This document shows, piece by piece, positions 1 through 10,640 of a DNA stretch of 64,000 nt. Every line of letters begins with the position of its first letter. Within the stretch, counting starts at the first letter, position 1. Location: the NCBI RefSeq assembly GCF_030272615.1, contig NC_081410.1:570109152-570173151 (forward strand), given 5' to 3'. The translations under genes and the position numbers were made by a program. This DNA comes from Cryptomeria japonica. Lineage: Eukaryota > Streptophyta > Pinopsida > Cupressales > Cupressaceae. A model generated the notes under the pieces. That model did not search any database and was not told the origin of the DNA. It saw nothing but the letters and a program-made list of their open reading frames with translations.

Positions 1-1992
1 GTAACTAAACTTTTCCTATTTTGTAAACTTGCAGCAAAAATGTTTCATTGCATTAGCAATGGCTTGAAACTATAGGATAATCTAATTTTGAAATCTTTCA
101 CCATTCTTAAGTTGAAAAGGTTTATGTATATTCATATTCAAGTATAAAAGTATTATTTAAATAATATTTCCTTAAACTTTTCATTTTTTGAATTTGTCTT
201 TGTCCTAACTAGGTGTTGTCTAGCTATTAAAGCTAGAGTCATACATGATCTAATATATAAAACTTCTATATCTTTATGGTGACAGAGCATACAAAATCTA
301 GTATATAAAACTTATATATCTCTAAGGAGGATGAGCATACTAAATCCAGTTGATGGAAAAATGATTGCAAATTTTATTAATGTGACGATTAGTGCTTAAC
401 TAGAAATATCTTATTTGGAAAATCCAACTATTTATTTGCTTTCTTTATTGTTAAGGTCTACATGCACCATTTATTTTCATCCTAGGATCATTGTGTCCAT
501 CTTTTGACCACAACAAAATTTTAAAGAAAATAGAACAAAGATAGGGGTCATTGAGTAGCAAAGAAAAGATTCTTTTAATACCGCTTGAGATAATCTTTTT
601 CAAAAGCTTCTTTCCTTAGCAAAAGGTGAAGTGGAGAGACATGTTGAAGGGAGCTTGGTCCAAATACCAGAAAGAAAATCAATTAAAGTATTTGGTTACA
701 TAGTCTAAAGATATCATTATTTTGAACTAAATGTTTGTAGATCAATACCACAACTAGTTGAATATAAGCATTTTTTGCTTCTTGAAGGCTTGCATGGAGT
801 AATTGAGTTTGAAACTGAAAGAGTGCATGAAGAGAGGATATATGATATATATAGCCTTTAATATTTTTGAAGTTATATTATTTTAGTCCCTAGAAAGCAT
901 GTTGCATATTAATATGGAGAAGCTAGCATATTCAAATCTTGGAGCAACATACCCAGCATGGTGAATTTACCAATCAGAAAAGACAAAACACTCACAATTT
1001 TGCTTGCAATTGAGGCATGCATCTTCTTTAAGAGTATTTCACCAGCCTTTTAATAAGCATGGGCGTATCTAAGAGTATTACATGTCCTATTTTTCCTTTG
1101 GGATTGACTACGAGGGTGCTTCAATTGCGAGTAATGAACCCCCTTCAATCCATAACTTTTTGATACTAAGTCTTAGGCCTTAACTGAGACCATGCTTGAG
1201 CACCAACATTCATAGGGGGTAGTGGAAATCTTAATTCTCTAATTGTTTCTCTTTTATGGTCTTTGAAAATACAACCCACTTCTAAGATTCGGGGTTCCTT
1301 CTAGAAGTCCCATCAAAATTAAGTTGCATTCATCCTTCCTTCAACAAAGGCCACATTGTTTTTTGTTGGGCAATAGAGAACTTAAATCCAACAACCTCGT
1401 GAACGAGGAATATATTAATTATTATATAATAATTATATTTATTATATAATTTATATATATATAAAATTGATAATAATTATATTTATTATATAATTTATAT
1501 ATATAAAAAAATTTATATCTTATTATATAAATGGATGAATTAAAGTCGCACATTTAATTTTCGTATATGTTTGACATTTATAATTTTATGTATTTTTTAA
1601 ACTATTATTAAAAATCAAATGATTCCATTTATCACCATTGCATAGTCAAAAGAAATAGGACAAAACATCTAATAATAATAAATAGTCGATCAATAAAATT
1701 ATACAATTGTTATGTATTAGTGATGCTATTATAAGATACTATTGTTTAAAGTGATACTATGAAAGTGCGAATAACAAAATTCAACAAATACTAAAAAAAT
1801 TACATCATACTAATAAGATTATAAAATATAATTATCTAAAGGAATAATAAATAAAATAGTTTCTATATTTGAAAAAAATAAGTGGTCCTCATTCATCGAC
1901 AAACTACTAATCTTTATAGATATTTTCAAGGAGCATCAACCTTAGATGCTGAAAAAGGCTGTCTTAGTAGAGCAACATAGTTTTTAGTTTGT
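1..1992. other. AT-rich upstream region with no recognised gene
   Basis: I see no open reading frame of useful length and no RNA gene. From 1400 to 1520 it is almost pure A/T with repeated ATTATATAATTTATATATAT blocks. From 1285 to about 1855 it holds a dispersed repeat described separately. The last 130 bases before the P450 start are ordinary AT-rich sequence. I could not pick a convincing TATA box there with any confidence. Confidence 0.6.
1285..1855. repeat. Dispersed repeat, left copy
   Basis: This stretch matches 61714-62019 and then about 63190-63355 near the other end of the window. Shared landmarks are a CTAGAAGTCCCATCAAAATT block, CCAACAACCTCGTGA, a long block ending CATAGTCAAAAGAAATAGG, and further on ATTATAAGATAC and CATCATACTAATAA. 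The copies differ by many single-base changes. The right copy is split by about 1.2 kb of other DNA. The left copy lies directly upstream of the P450 pseudogene. No protein is evident. It may be an old segmental duplication or an unclassified transposon. Confidence 0.7.
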
Positions 1993-2895
1993 ATGGATAT
2001 CCTAACATTTTCTTGGTCATTTTCTTGGTCCTCTCTTCTCCTTACTACTGGTTCGCTGATATTATTCTTGTTTCTATGGGGAAAGGGGAGGGGTAGGACA
2101 ACGCTTCCTCTTCCTCCTGGGCCTCCTGCTTGGCCTATCGTGGGAAACCTCTTTCAGCTGGGGAAAAGGCCTCACTAGTCTCTCTATGCCCTCTCTTTGC
2201 AATACGGCCCACTCATGTCTCTCCGTCTGGGAATGAAAACAACAGTGGTGGTGTCTTCTCCTGCCATGGCCAAGGAGGTTCTCAAAACGTACGACCACAT
2301 CTTGGCCGGGCGGATGGTAATAGAAATGATCAAGTGTCTTTCCCATCACAAATCCTCCCTAATTTGGGCTGAATACGGAGTTCGCTGGCGTCGTCTCCGA
2401 CGCATTTCAACTGTTGAGCTTTTCAGCCCCAAAAGAATGGAAGCTCTGCAACACCTGAGAAGAGAAGAGATATTTCACACAATTCGACTACTTTATGAGG
2501 ACAAGGGAAAAATTTGTGGATATTGGGCGGACGGTGTTCTGCACGTCTCTAAATTTGTTAGGCAAAATGATCTTCAGCACAAACATCTTCGATCCTCACA
2601 ATCCAGAGTCTTCGTGGTTCAAAAATTCCATGTGGGAGATGACGCAGCTCGCTGGAACGCCCAATTTGGCTGACTTTTTTCCGCTTCTACGGTTCCTCGA
2701 CCCCCAGAATGTCTCCCGGGAGATGGCCAAGCATTTGAATGTTGTGTATGATTTTGTGGATTTCTTCATACAAAAACGGTTCGCCTCTGCTAGCGAAATC
2801 CTTGAGCGGAATGACTCCAAGAAGGATTTTCTGGACGTTCTGCTTGATTCAGAAGCGACGACTTCACTCTTGTTGATATTCGAGCCCTGATTTCA

Positions 2896-2967
2896 GTAAG
2901 TACTGAAAGGATCTCACAAATTTATGATATTTTAGCCAGAATGTCTAATTGTGGAATTTTTTTCCAG
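2896..2967 (+). other. P450 intron, phase 0
   Basis: A 72-bp intron with donor TCA/GTAAGT and acceptor TTTTTTTCCAG/GAT. Removing it joins the end of exon 1 to DLFVAGTET, the expected start of the I-helix region. A single intron at about this place is typical of CYP71-clan P450 genes. Confidence 0.85.
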
Positions 2968-3364
2968 GATTTGTTTGTTGCTGGTACTGAAACGATCACT
3001 ACAACAATTGAATGGGTTATGGCAGAATTCATTCGCAATCCACAGAAATTAAACCGAGTTCGACAAGAACTGGGTGAAGTAGTTGGTTGCAACAGAAAAG
3101 TGGAAGAATCTGATTTAGAGCATCTGCCTTATCTCCAGGCAGCCGTGAAAGAGATATTCCAATTGCACCCGACTGTTCCTCTGTTGCTCCCCCACAAAGC
3201 TGAGAGTTCCTGTGTAATTGGGGGTTATCTGATACCCAAAGATAGCCAGGTGATGGTGAACGTGTGGGCAATTGGGATGGACCCTGCAATTTGTAAGCGC
3301 CCTTCAGAATTTTTGCCGGAGAGATTTTTGGAGGGTGAGAATAGCAAGATGGATTACAGGGGAC

Positions 3365-3981
3365 TGTTAGTTTGGTTAGCTAGTACAGCTGGTTATTCAT
3401 ATGTAATAATTAGTAAATAATTGTTTGCTAAATAAATTTTGTTAGATAGGGACAATTATTTTTTAATTATTTGATCTTTTTTGGAAATTTCTAGCAATCA
3501 ATTTTGTTAGGGTTGTTTAGTTGTTATTAATCTCAGCCGTTGATTGAGAATTAATTTCGGCCGTTGGTTTTCCAACGAGAATAGTATAAAAAGGGGTCAA
3601 GGGTCATTTGGAGTATATGAAGTTTGTGAAGAAACTTGCAGTGTTAACAAGGGCGCAGTGATAGCGTTGGGATACTAGCGGGTGGGATTTCAGCAAGAGA
3701 AATTGGGAGGTCATCGAAGCTCTGCCAGTAAGAGGGCAAGCAGTATTTGTATCTCTTGATTTGCTGTAGTTAATATATATTCCTCATCTGCAGTACTGGT
3801 TTTCCCTTCGGAGTTTTTCCAAGGATAATTGTCTGAAAATATTGTGTCACTGTGTTGCATATTTCTTTCCGCGTGTTTTTATTTGTAAAGTTGCAGCTGT
3901 GTTATTTTTCAGTATTTCGCAGTTAAATAATCTTTATGAGATAGGAGATTAATAATCAGTAACTGCAATAGAATTTTCACA
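3365..3981 (+). repeat. 5' LTR of the copia element in the P450
   Basis: 617 bp, TGTTAG...TTCACA. A TATA box (TATAAAAAGG) is at 3585-3594. Eight bases upstream is a small perfect hairpin, CGTTGG-TTTT-CCAACG (3562-3577), also kept in the 3' LTR. Transcription would start a short way below the TATA box. Confidence 0.92.
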
Positions 3982-3993
3982 TGGTATTAGAGC
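3982..3993 (+). other. Primer binding site, initiator tRNA-Met type
   Basis: TGGTATTAGAGC directly abuts the 5' LTR. It differs by one C-to-T change from TGGTATCAGAGC, the usual plant copia site complementary to initiator tRNA-Met. Confidence 0.9.
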
Positions 3994-4092
3994 TGAGTAG
4001 AAAAAGTTTATCCTAGGCAAAGGAAAGAAAATCGAGGGTTTATAAAACCTAGTTTGACTTCTTTAGAATTATTATTTCTTTTATCCCTTGAG

Positions 4093-7000
4093 ATGGCCTC
4101 AGCAGGTTTAAGAGATCGGGATAGATTAGATGGAGCCTCAAATTTTGGTGTCTGGAAAGCCAGAATTTCTTTATTGCTAGAAGAGAATGGTATCAAGGAA
4201 TATGTTACCACTATTGTGACTGTACCTACAGATACAATACTTCTTGCAACATATAAGAAGGAAGATGCCAAAGTGAGGAGGATAATCCTTGACGGTGTTA
4301 AGGATCATATAGTTCTGCATATGATAGATTTGGATACATCAAAGGCAATGTGGGACACCATCCTGAATTTGTCCCAGAATGCGACCACTAACCGGAAGCT
4401 GATTCTCAGAGAAAAGTTGAGGAATACTCGGATGAACAAGGGAGAAGACGTTACAAGTTACCTCACCAGGGTTAGACTTGTCAACGATGAGTTAGCAATT
4501 GTTGGAGATAAACCAGGTGATGATGAGCTAGTACGGATAGCCCTAAATGGGTTTTCTAAGCAATGGGATGTCTTTGTTCAAGTTATTAATGGACGAGACA
4601 CCTTACCAAGTTTGGATCAACTTTGGAGTGATTTCACTTAGGAGGAGCTTAGACTAAGCTTTGTTAGTGGATCCAGCAGTAAGAGTCAGAAAAGTGAGAT
4701 GGACCAAGAAAACGGTGCCCTAGCAGGAAAAGGGAAAACAAAGAAGGGGTCTAGCAAAGGATCAAATCCACAAAGTGAGAAGAAGAAGAAGGACTTGTCT
4801 AAGATCAAGTGCTATGGATGTCATGAATTTGGCCACTATGTCAGCGAATTCCCGCAAAGGAAGAAGAATGAGAAGAAAGGGAAGAAGCATATGGCAGCTT
4901 CAGCAAGTGCAGATGAGCTCTCTAGTAGAATGGAGGATGAGTTTGCACTCATAGCTTGTATGGTTAGCTCAACCTCACAGAGTGTCTGGTATATAGATAG
5001 TGGGGCATCATTTCATATGACAGGAGTTAGAGAGTATTTCTCCAATTACAAGGAGGAGAACACTAGAATCTAGATCTCTATGGGGAACTTGTCCAAACTC
5101 AACCCAGTTGGGAAAGGGACTATTCAATTTCAGAGGGAGAATGGGAACCTGATTTCCCTTCATGATGCGTTGCATGTGCCAGGCTTAGGTATGAATCTGA
5201 TTTTTGTATCTGTCCTTTAGGATAAAGGCTACAACGTACTCTTTAGAGGGGTTCATGTGTTGATCAAGCATAAGGATTGAAAATCACCCATAGCTATTGG
5301 AGTTAGGAGTAGCTGACTTTATAGGTTGCAGTTTGATACTCCCAAGGCACTCATGAGCAACAGTATTCCTAGAGATCTTGGAGAGCTATGGCATAGGAGG
5401 ATGGGCCATATACATCATGGAGCACTTAAATTGTTTCATGAGACTATGACAGGTGTTCCAGAGGTGAGCACAGAGCACGATGATGTATGTAAGGGATGTG
5501 TGTTGGGGAAGTTTGCAAAAGCATCTTTTCCAAGGAGTGACACTCGATCTGAGGGTGTCCTTGATCTAGTACATTTAGATATATGTGGGCCAATGTTGAC
5601 GAAGTCTCTCAGAGGATACGAGTAATATGTTACTTTTATTGATGATTTCTCCAGGAAGACCTGGATATACTTCTTGAAGACCAAGGATGAGGTTTTCAGC
5701 TGCTTCCAAGAGTTCAAGGCTCTTGTGGAGAACTCGACAGGAAGGAAGATAAAGGTACTTCGGTCAGACAATGGAGGCGAGTACAAACGGAATGAATTCC
5801 AAGAGTTCTGTACTAGGGAAGGAATCAAGAGAGAATGGACTGTTCCTTACAACCTGCAACAGAATGAGGTTGCTGAGAGGAAGAATCGGTCCATATCGGA
5901 GGTAGCAAGGGATATGCTACATGATCAAGACCTGCCCTGCTACTTATGGGCAGAAGCATGTAGTACGAAAGTATACATATAGAACATGGTTCCACATAAG
6001 GCACTAGGGAAGATGACACCAGAGGAAGCTTTTACAGGAAAGAAGCCAGATGTGAGTCACTTCAGGATATTTGGGAGTTTGGCATATTGTCATATTCCAA
6101 GGGATACACATACCAAGTTAGATCAGACTGCAAAGAGGGGTTACTTTGTGGGGTATAGTGAAACCTCAAAGGCATATCAGATATTTATTCTAGGGACCAG
6201 GAGGATTATAATTAGGCGTGATGTCAAGTTCATGGAGGACAAGGCATTTAGGAGGTCCAGAGATTTTCCAGCAGAGCATCAGAGTGAGTAGCTGACATAA
6301 GCTCCAAGGATAGCTCAACCGAGTCAAGGGAAACAAAGTTCGAGTACAATCACTAGTACCAGTATAGGCTCAAGTGGTGAGAGTTCATAGAGTATGGAGC
6401 AATAGGTGCAGGAAGAGATGCATCAAGAAGACATGGAGGTTGACATTTCATCCTCTACAGTTGGGAGTAGGAACTATGAGGTTCAACAAACACAAAAGAA
6501 TACTCAGGAGTTAGTGGGTACTCCTAGGAGGAGTAGTAGACAACGAAGACAACTAGCCAGGTATGATGACTATGTTGCATTAGTTAGTCAGGTTGTAGAT
6601 AGCGAACCTTCTAGCTATTAGGAGGTTCCACAACATCCGGTGTGGAAAGATGCAATGGTTGAGGAATATACCTCAATAATGCATAATGATGTGTGGGAGG
6701 TAGTTCCTAGACCAACAGATAGGGTTGTGGTTGGATCGCACTGGATCTACAAGATCAAGCACGGTGCAGATGGTAGCATCAAGAAATACAAGGCAAGGTT
6801 TGCAGCAAAGGGGTTCTCTCAGAAGGAGGGAATAGACTATGAGTAGACATTTGCTCCAGTGGCTAGGTATACTTCTATATGAACTGTAATCTCAGTTTCA
6901 ACACAGATGGGATGGCAGATCCATCAAATGGATGTCAAGACAACATTCCTAAATGGCGAGTTGAAAGAGGAGGTATACATAGAACAATCGAAAGGCTTTG

Positions 7001-8151
7001 TAGCACAAAACAAAAAGACCCATGTGTGTAGATTGAAGAGAGTTTTGTACGGACTCAAGCAAGATCCTAGAGCATGGTATGAGCACATTGATAGTTACTT
7101 GTAGGAAACGGGCTTTGTGAAGAGTGAGGCAGATGCTAACCTCTACTACGTGGTGGTTGGGGGTGAGATTCTCATTCTTGTTCTATATGTGTATGACTTG
7201 TTTCTAACAGGTTCACTGGGGCTCATAGAAGAGTGCAAGAGGGACCTTGCAGAAGAGTTCAAGATGAAGGATTTGGGACTTATGCAATAATTTATAGGCA
7301 TGGAGGTATGGCAGACAGATGGAGAGATTTTCCTTGGACAAGGGAAATATTGTATAGAAATCTTGAAAAGGTTCAGGATCGAGGATTGCAAAGTCATGTC
7401 TACACCTATGATCACGAATTGGAGGAAGGTAGACACATCTAGGAAGAAGGATGTAGATCCCACCTTATCTAGGTAGTTGATTGGTTCTCTCGTGTATTTG
7501 GTCAACTCCAGGCCAGATATAGCATTTGCAGTAAACACTCTTAGTCAGTTCATGGTTGAACCAAAGGGAGTACATTAGACAGCGACAAAGCATGTGTTGT
7601 GTTATTTGCGAGCTACAATCGAGTATGGGATTAGGTATGCTCGAGGTGAAGGAATCAGGTTGATGGGATATACTGACGCAGATTGGGCAAGTAGTACAAC
7701 AGACAAGAGAAGCACTTTAGGGTGTTGTTTTAGTCTGGGATCAAGAGTTGTCTCTTGGTTCAACAGGAAGCAAAAGTTTGTGGCTCTGAGTTCTGCAGAG
7801 TCAGAATACTTAGCAGCTAGCATGGCGACATGTGAAGCTATATGGCTTTAGAAGTTGCTAGTAGCCTTGTTTGGTCAGAAGGTGGAGACTACAGTGATAC
7901 ACTGCGACAATTAGAGTTGCATCAAGTTGACTGAGAATCTGATGTTTCATGATAGGTCAAAACATATAGACATCAGGTATCACTTCATCAGAGATTGTGT
8001 ATAGTGGGGTATTGTTTAGCTACAGTTTATACCTACAGATCAATAGGTAGCAGACATTCTGGAAAAGGGATTGGGGAAGACAAAATTCATCTTCTTCAGA
8101 GAGAAGTTGGGTGTCATGGAGAACAACTTCCTCACTAAGAGGGAGTGTTAG
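4093..8151 (+). pseudogene. Copia gag-pol polyprotein, one frame with 23 internal stops
   Basis: From ATG 4093 to the natural TAG at 8149, whose codon lies just inside the 3' LTR, there are 1,353 codons in one frame with no frameshift. Order: gag; zinc knuckle near 4810 with its last Cys replaced by Phe (CYGCHEFGHYVSEF); protease YIDSGASFHMT near 4993; integrase HHCC (HRRMGH...CKGC) with catalytic D, D and E in HLDICGP, RSDNGGEY and NEVAERKNR; reverse transcriptase; RNase H to about 8100. The RT box reads YVYD (7186-7197) instead of YVDD. Stops are TAG at 4639, 5071, 5218, 5980, 6289, 6388, 6403, 6619, 6844, 7102, 7474, 7576, 7849, 7912, 8002, 8017 and 8044; TGA at 5278, 5314 and 6880; TAA at 5623, 6298 and 7288. 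The protein cannot be made. Confidence 0.93.
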
Positions 8152-8783
8152 TTTGGTTAGCTAGGATAGCTGGTTCTCCATATGTAATAAATTGTAAATA
8201 ATTGTTTGCTAAACAAATTTTGTTAGATAGGGACAATTATTTGTTAATCATTTGATCTCTTTTAGAAACTGCTAGCAACCAATTTTGTTAGGGTTGTTTA
8301 GTTGTTATTAATCTTAGCCATTGATTGAGAATTAATCTCGGTCGTTGGTTTTCCAACGAGAGTAGTATAAAAAGAGGTCAAGGGTCATTTGGAGTATATG
8401 AAGTTTGTGGAGAAACTTGCAGTGTTAGCAAGTAGTCTTGCAATGTTAGCAAGGGTGCAATGATAGCGTTGGGATAGTAGCGGGGTGGAATCTTAGCAGG
8501 AGAAATTGGGAGGTTGTCGAAGCTCTGCCAGTAAGAGGCAAGCAGTATTTGTATCTCTTGATTTGCTATAGTTAATATATATTCCTCATCTACAGTATTG
8601 GTTTTCCCTTCAGGGTTTTCCTAGGGACAATTGTCCGAAAATATTGTGTCACTATGTTGCATATTTCTTTTTGCGTGTTTTTATTTTTGAAGTTGCAGTT
8701 GCGTTATTTTTCAGTATTTCGCAGTTAAATAATCTTTATGAGATAGGAGATTAATAATCAGTAACTGTAATAGAATTTTGACA
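8146..8783 (+). repeat. 3' LTR of the copia element in the P450
   Basis: 638 bp, TGTTAG...TTGACA, preceded by the purine tract at 8137-8145. It is 21 bp longer than the 5' LTR because a 17-bp unit (CTTGCARTGTTAGCAAG) occurs twice, at 8416-8432 and 8437-8453. The TATA box is at 8366-8374. Confidence 0.92.
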
Positions 8784-9024
8784 GGGACAAGACTTTGAGA
8801 TAATTCCATTTGGATCGGGAAGAAGAATTTGTCCAAGGCTTCCACTGGCAAGTCGTATGGTTAATTTTGTTTTGGCTTCTTTACTTCATTCCTTTGAGTG
8901 GATACTTCCAGATGGGATGAACTCTGAGCAATTGGACATGGCAGATGAGTTTGGACTTACTTAAAAAAATGCAGAGGATTTAAAGGCAATCCTTGAGCCA
9001 TGCTTGCCGCATCATCTATACTAG

Positions 9025-10039
9025 CGGTGGATGCAGGTGTATTAAGATAGAATGTTAGCATTTCTAGTTGTGTATATATATTTTAAAAGCATAATTTTGT
9101 TGGTATGTGGAGTTGAGTGTTACTTCTATAACACATTTACAAAATACTCCTATTATGGTGTAATTATGAAATTGTTATTTTTATTTTTATTATGTTTTGA
9201 GGTGTTTTTATAGAAATTATATATTGAAATAAAAGCATTTTATGTCGTGAGGATGTTTGTATTTTTTAGTTTTTAATTTTTAATTTTGACAAATCAAAAT
9301 AAATTATAATATCTTATTCAAAGTAAAATAAAAAATTATATTTTTTAAAATTAAAAAACATAATATATACATACAAACTAATAATATTATTTTTATATAT
9401 AGAAAAAAATCATAAAATATTAATCATTCATATATAATATATATAAGAAATTATTTTATATGTACAATATATATTATTTAAGAATATAAATAATATCATA
9501 TATAAAAACTAAAAAGGAAAACACCTCATGGACAAGGAATTTCAATTATTGTATGAAATTCCCATCCTTGAGATAGCTCTTTATTCTTAGGAACAAATGT
9601 TAGAAGTCAAGACGACTAGGTCATCTATTCTTCATCATGTTTCCCCTAACTCTTGCAAATATATTTCCCCCAGTGATATAAATATGATTGGAGATAAGAT
9701 GTAGAAACTCATTTTGTGGATATGGTGGACTACCTAATACTTCAAGAGGGCTCTAAAATAGGTGATAAAGCAACAAAAGAGTATGATAGAAATTTAAATA
9801 AGGATTACAATAAAAATCTAGAATAAGATTTCTCACAAACTCTCTCAATATCCCAAACTGAGTGAGAGGAAGTTAAGGCTTTCTCCATATCCCTATCAAA
9901 AAGAGGTAAAACCTTCAATGGTAAAAAATAATTAAGCAAAAATAGTCGCTAGCATACAAAAGATATTGGAAAAAGATTTTAAATCTAAAATGGCAGTAAA
10001 AGTAGTTCTAGAAATAGAAATAAGATCGCGAGGGCGGTG
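9025..10039. other. AT-rich spacer, no gene
   Basis: Between the P450 stop and the LINE fragment I see long A/T runs (9240-9500) and no recognisable protein. The part from about 9780 to 10039 may be the untranslated or ORF1-side flank of the LINE fragment, but no domain supports this. Confidence 0.5.
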
Positions 10040-10640
10040 AAGATTCTCTTATGAAATGTTAGGGGCTTAAATGCCCCTATCAAAAAGTACTTAATTAAGT
10101 GCCAATTAGAATTTGAAAACTCATCCATCATCCTGTTACAAGAAACAAAGTTCTCCTCGACACAAATCAAAGAGGTTTTTTATTTATGAAAGAAATGGCA
10201 GTTCCTCCAATCCCCAATTCAAGGTTCCTCAAGAGGTTTAGATACTTTATTGAATGATAAATAATATTAGGTAGAATTGAATGCATCATCTCAAAATTAG
10301 ATCCTAACTAAAGTCTCTTCTTTTGATATGTCCTTCTAATTGTTTAATGTTTATGCTCCTCCAACAATAAACAAAAAAAATACTATGGGACACTATCTCT
10401 GCAGTCTTATGACTCTTAAAAGAAATAAACGCTCTCTAGAGAAGACTTTAATGCAATTTTAAACCCATGTGAAAAACGAGGTGGCATTATCCCCCCTCCT
10501 AACATCTTGAAAGATATTTTAAATTTTGCATCAGACAATGATCTTTTGGACTGCCCTCCTCAAAATGGTCTCTTCACCCGGACCAACAAGTGTAGTAACT
10601 TCATATCAGCAGATGGTTTGCCCAAATATCTCCTTTTTAA
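10040..10640 (+). mobile_element. LINE (L1-type) endonuclease fragment
   Basis: Decayed remnant of the apurinic endonuclease domain that starts ORF2 of plant LINEs and nicks target DNA. The N-terminal signature NVRGLNAPIKK with LLQETKFS follows at 10055-10160 in one frame, with TGA where the usual Trp would be (10052). After at least one frameshift come EDFNAILNPCEKRGG (about 10440-10485), the GDFN catalytic region, and DLLDCPPQNGLFTRTN (about 10540-10590), the end of the domain. No reverse transcriptase follows, so the fragment is truncated on both sides. It lies on the same strand as the P450 but is unrelated to it. Confidence 0.8.

Larger units (their letters stand above)
3365..8783 (+). 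mobile_element. Ty1/copia LTR retrotransposon inserted in P450 exon 2
   Basis: A complete but dead element of 5,419 bp. LTRs begin TGTTAG and end CA. The five-base target duplication GGGAC lies at 3360-3364 and 8784-8788, and removing the element plus one copy rejoins the P450 codons for YRGQDFEIIPFG exactly. A primer site follows the 5' LTR and a short purine tract (AAGAGGGAG) precedes the 3' LTR. The LTRs differ at about 50 positions by eye (near 8 percent), mostly transitions, so the insertion is old. It lies in the same orientation as the P450. Confidence 0.95.
1993..9024 (+). pseudogene. Cytochrome P450 (CYP71 clan, CYP76-like), interrupted by a copia element
   Basis: A plant microsomal monooxygenase gene. 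Exon 1 runs 1993-2895, the intron 2896-2967 (GTAAGT...TTCCAG, phase 0), and exon 2 is 2968-3364 plus 8789-9024, giving about 512 codons, the usual P450 length. Visible parts in order: an N-terminal membrane anchor (SSLLLTTGSLILFLFLWG), the proline hinge LPLPPGPPAWPIVGN, the I-helix AGTETITTT, a K-helix, a FLPERF PERF motif, and the haem loop PFGSGRRICPR. Damage: TAG at 2176, +1 A in the A-run at 2508-2512, a second frameshift near 2858, TAA at 8962, and the copia insertion. The K-helix ExxR motif has Gln (3160) instead of Arg, and the Gly after the haem Cys is Arg (8836). The start is the first ATG before the anchor. CYP76-like is my reading by eye; the substrate is unknown. Confidence 0.88.

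Noticed and set aside
5436-5828. 130-codon minus-strand ORF
   Set aside because: It overlaps the conserved copia integrase on the plus strand and is a shadow frame.
4093-8151. TAG read as Gln (a changed genetic code) as the reason for many in-frame TAG codons
   Set aside because: TGA and TAA stops are present too, Trp TGG sites are hit as well, and plants use the standard code. Decay by C-to-T change explains the pattern.
9985-10170. Minus-strand ORF with a hydrophobic end
   Set aside because: It is the reverse strand of the LINE endonuclease start, which has clear motifs on the plus strand.
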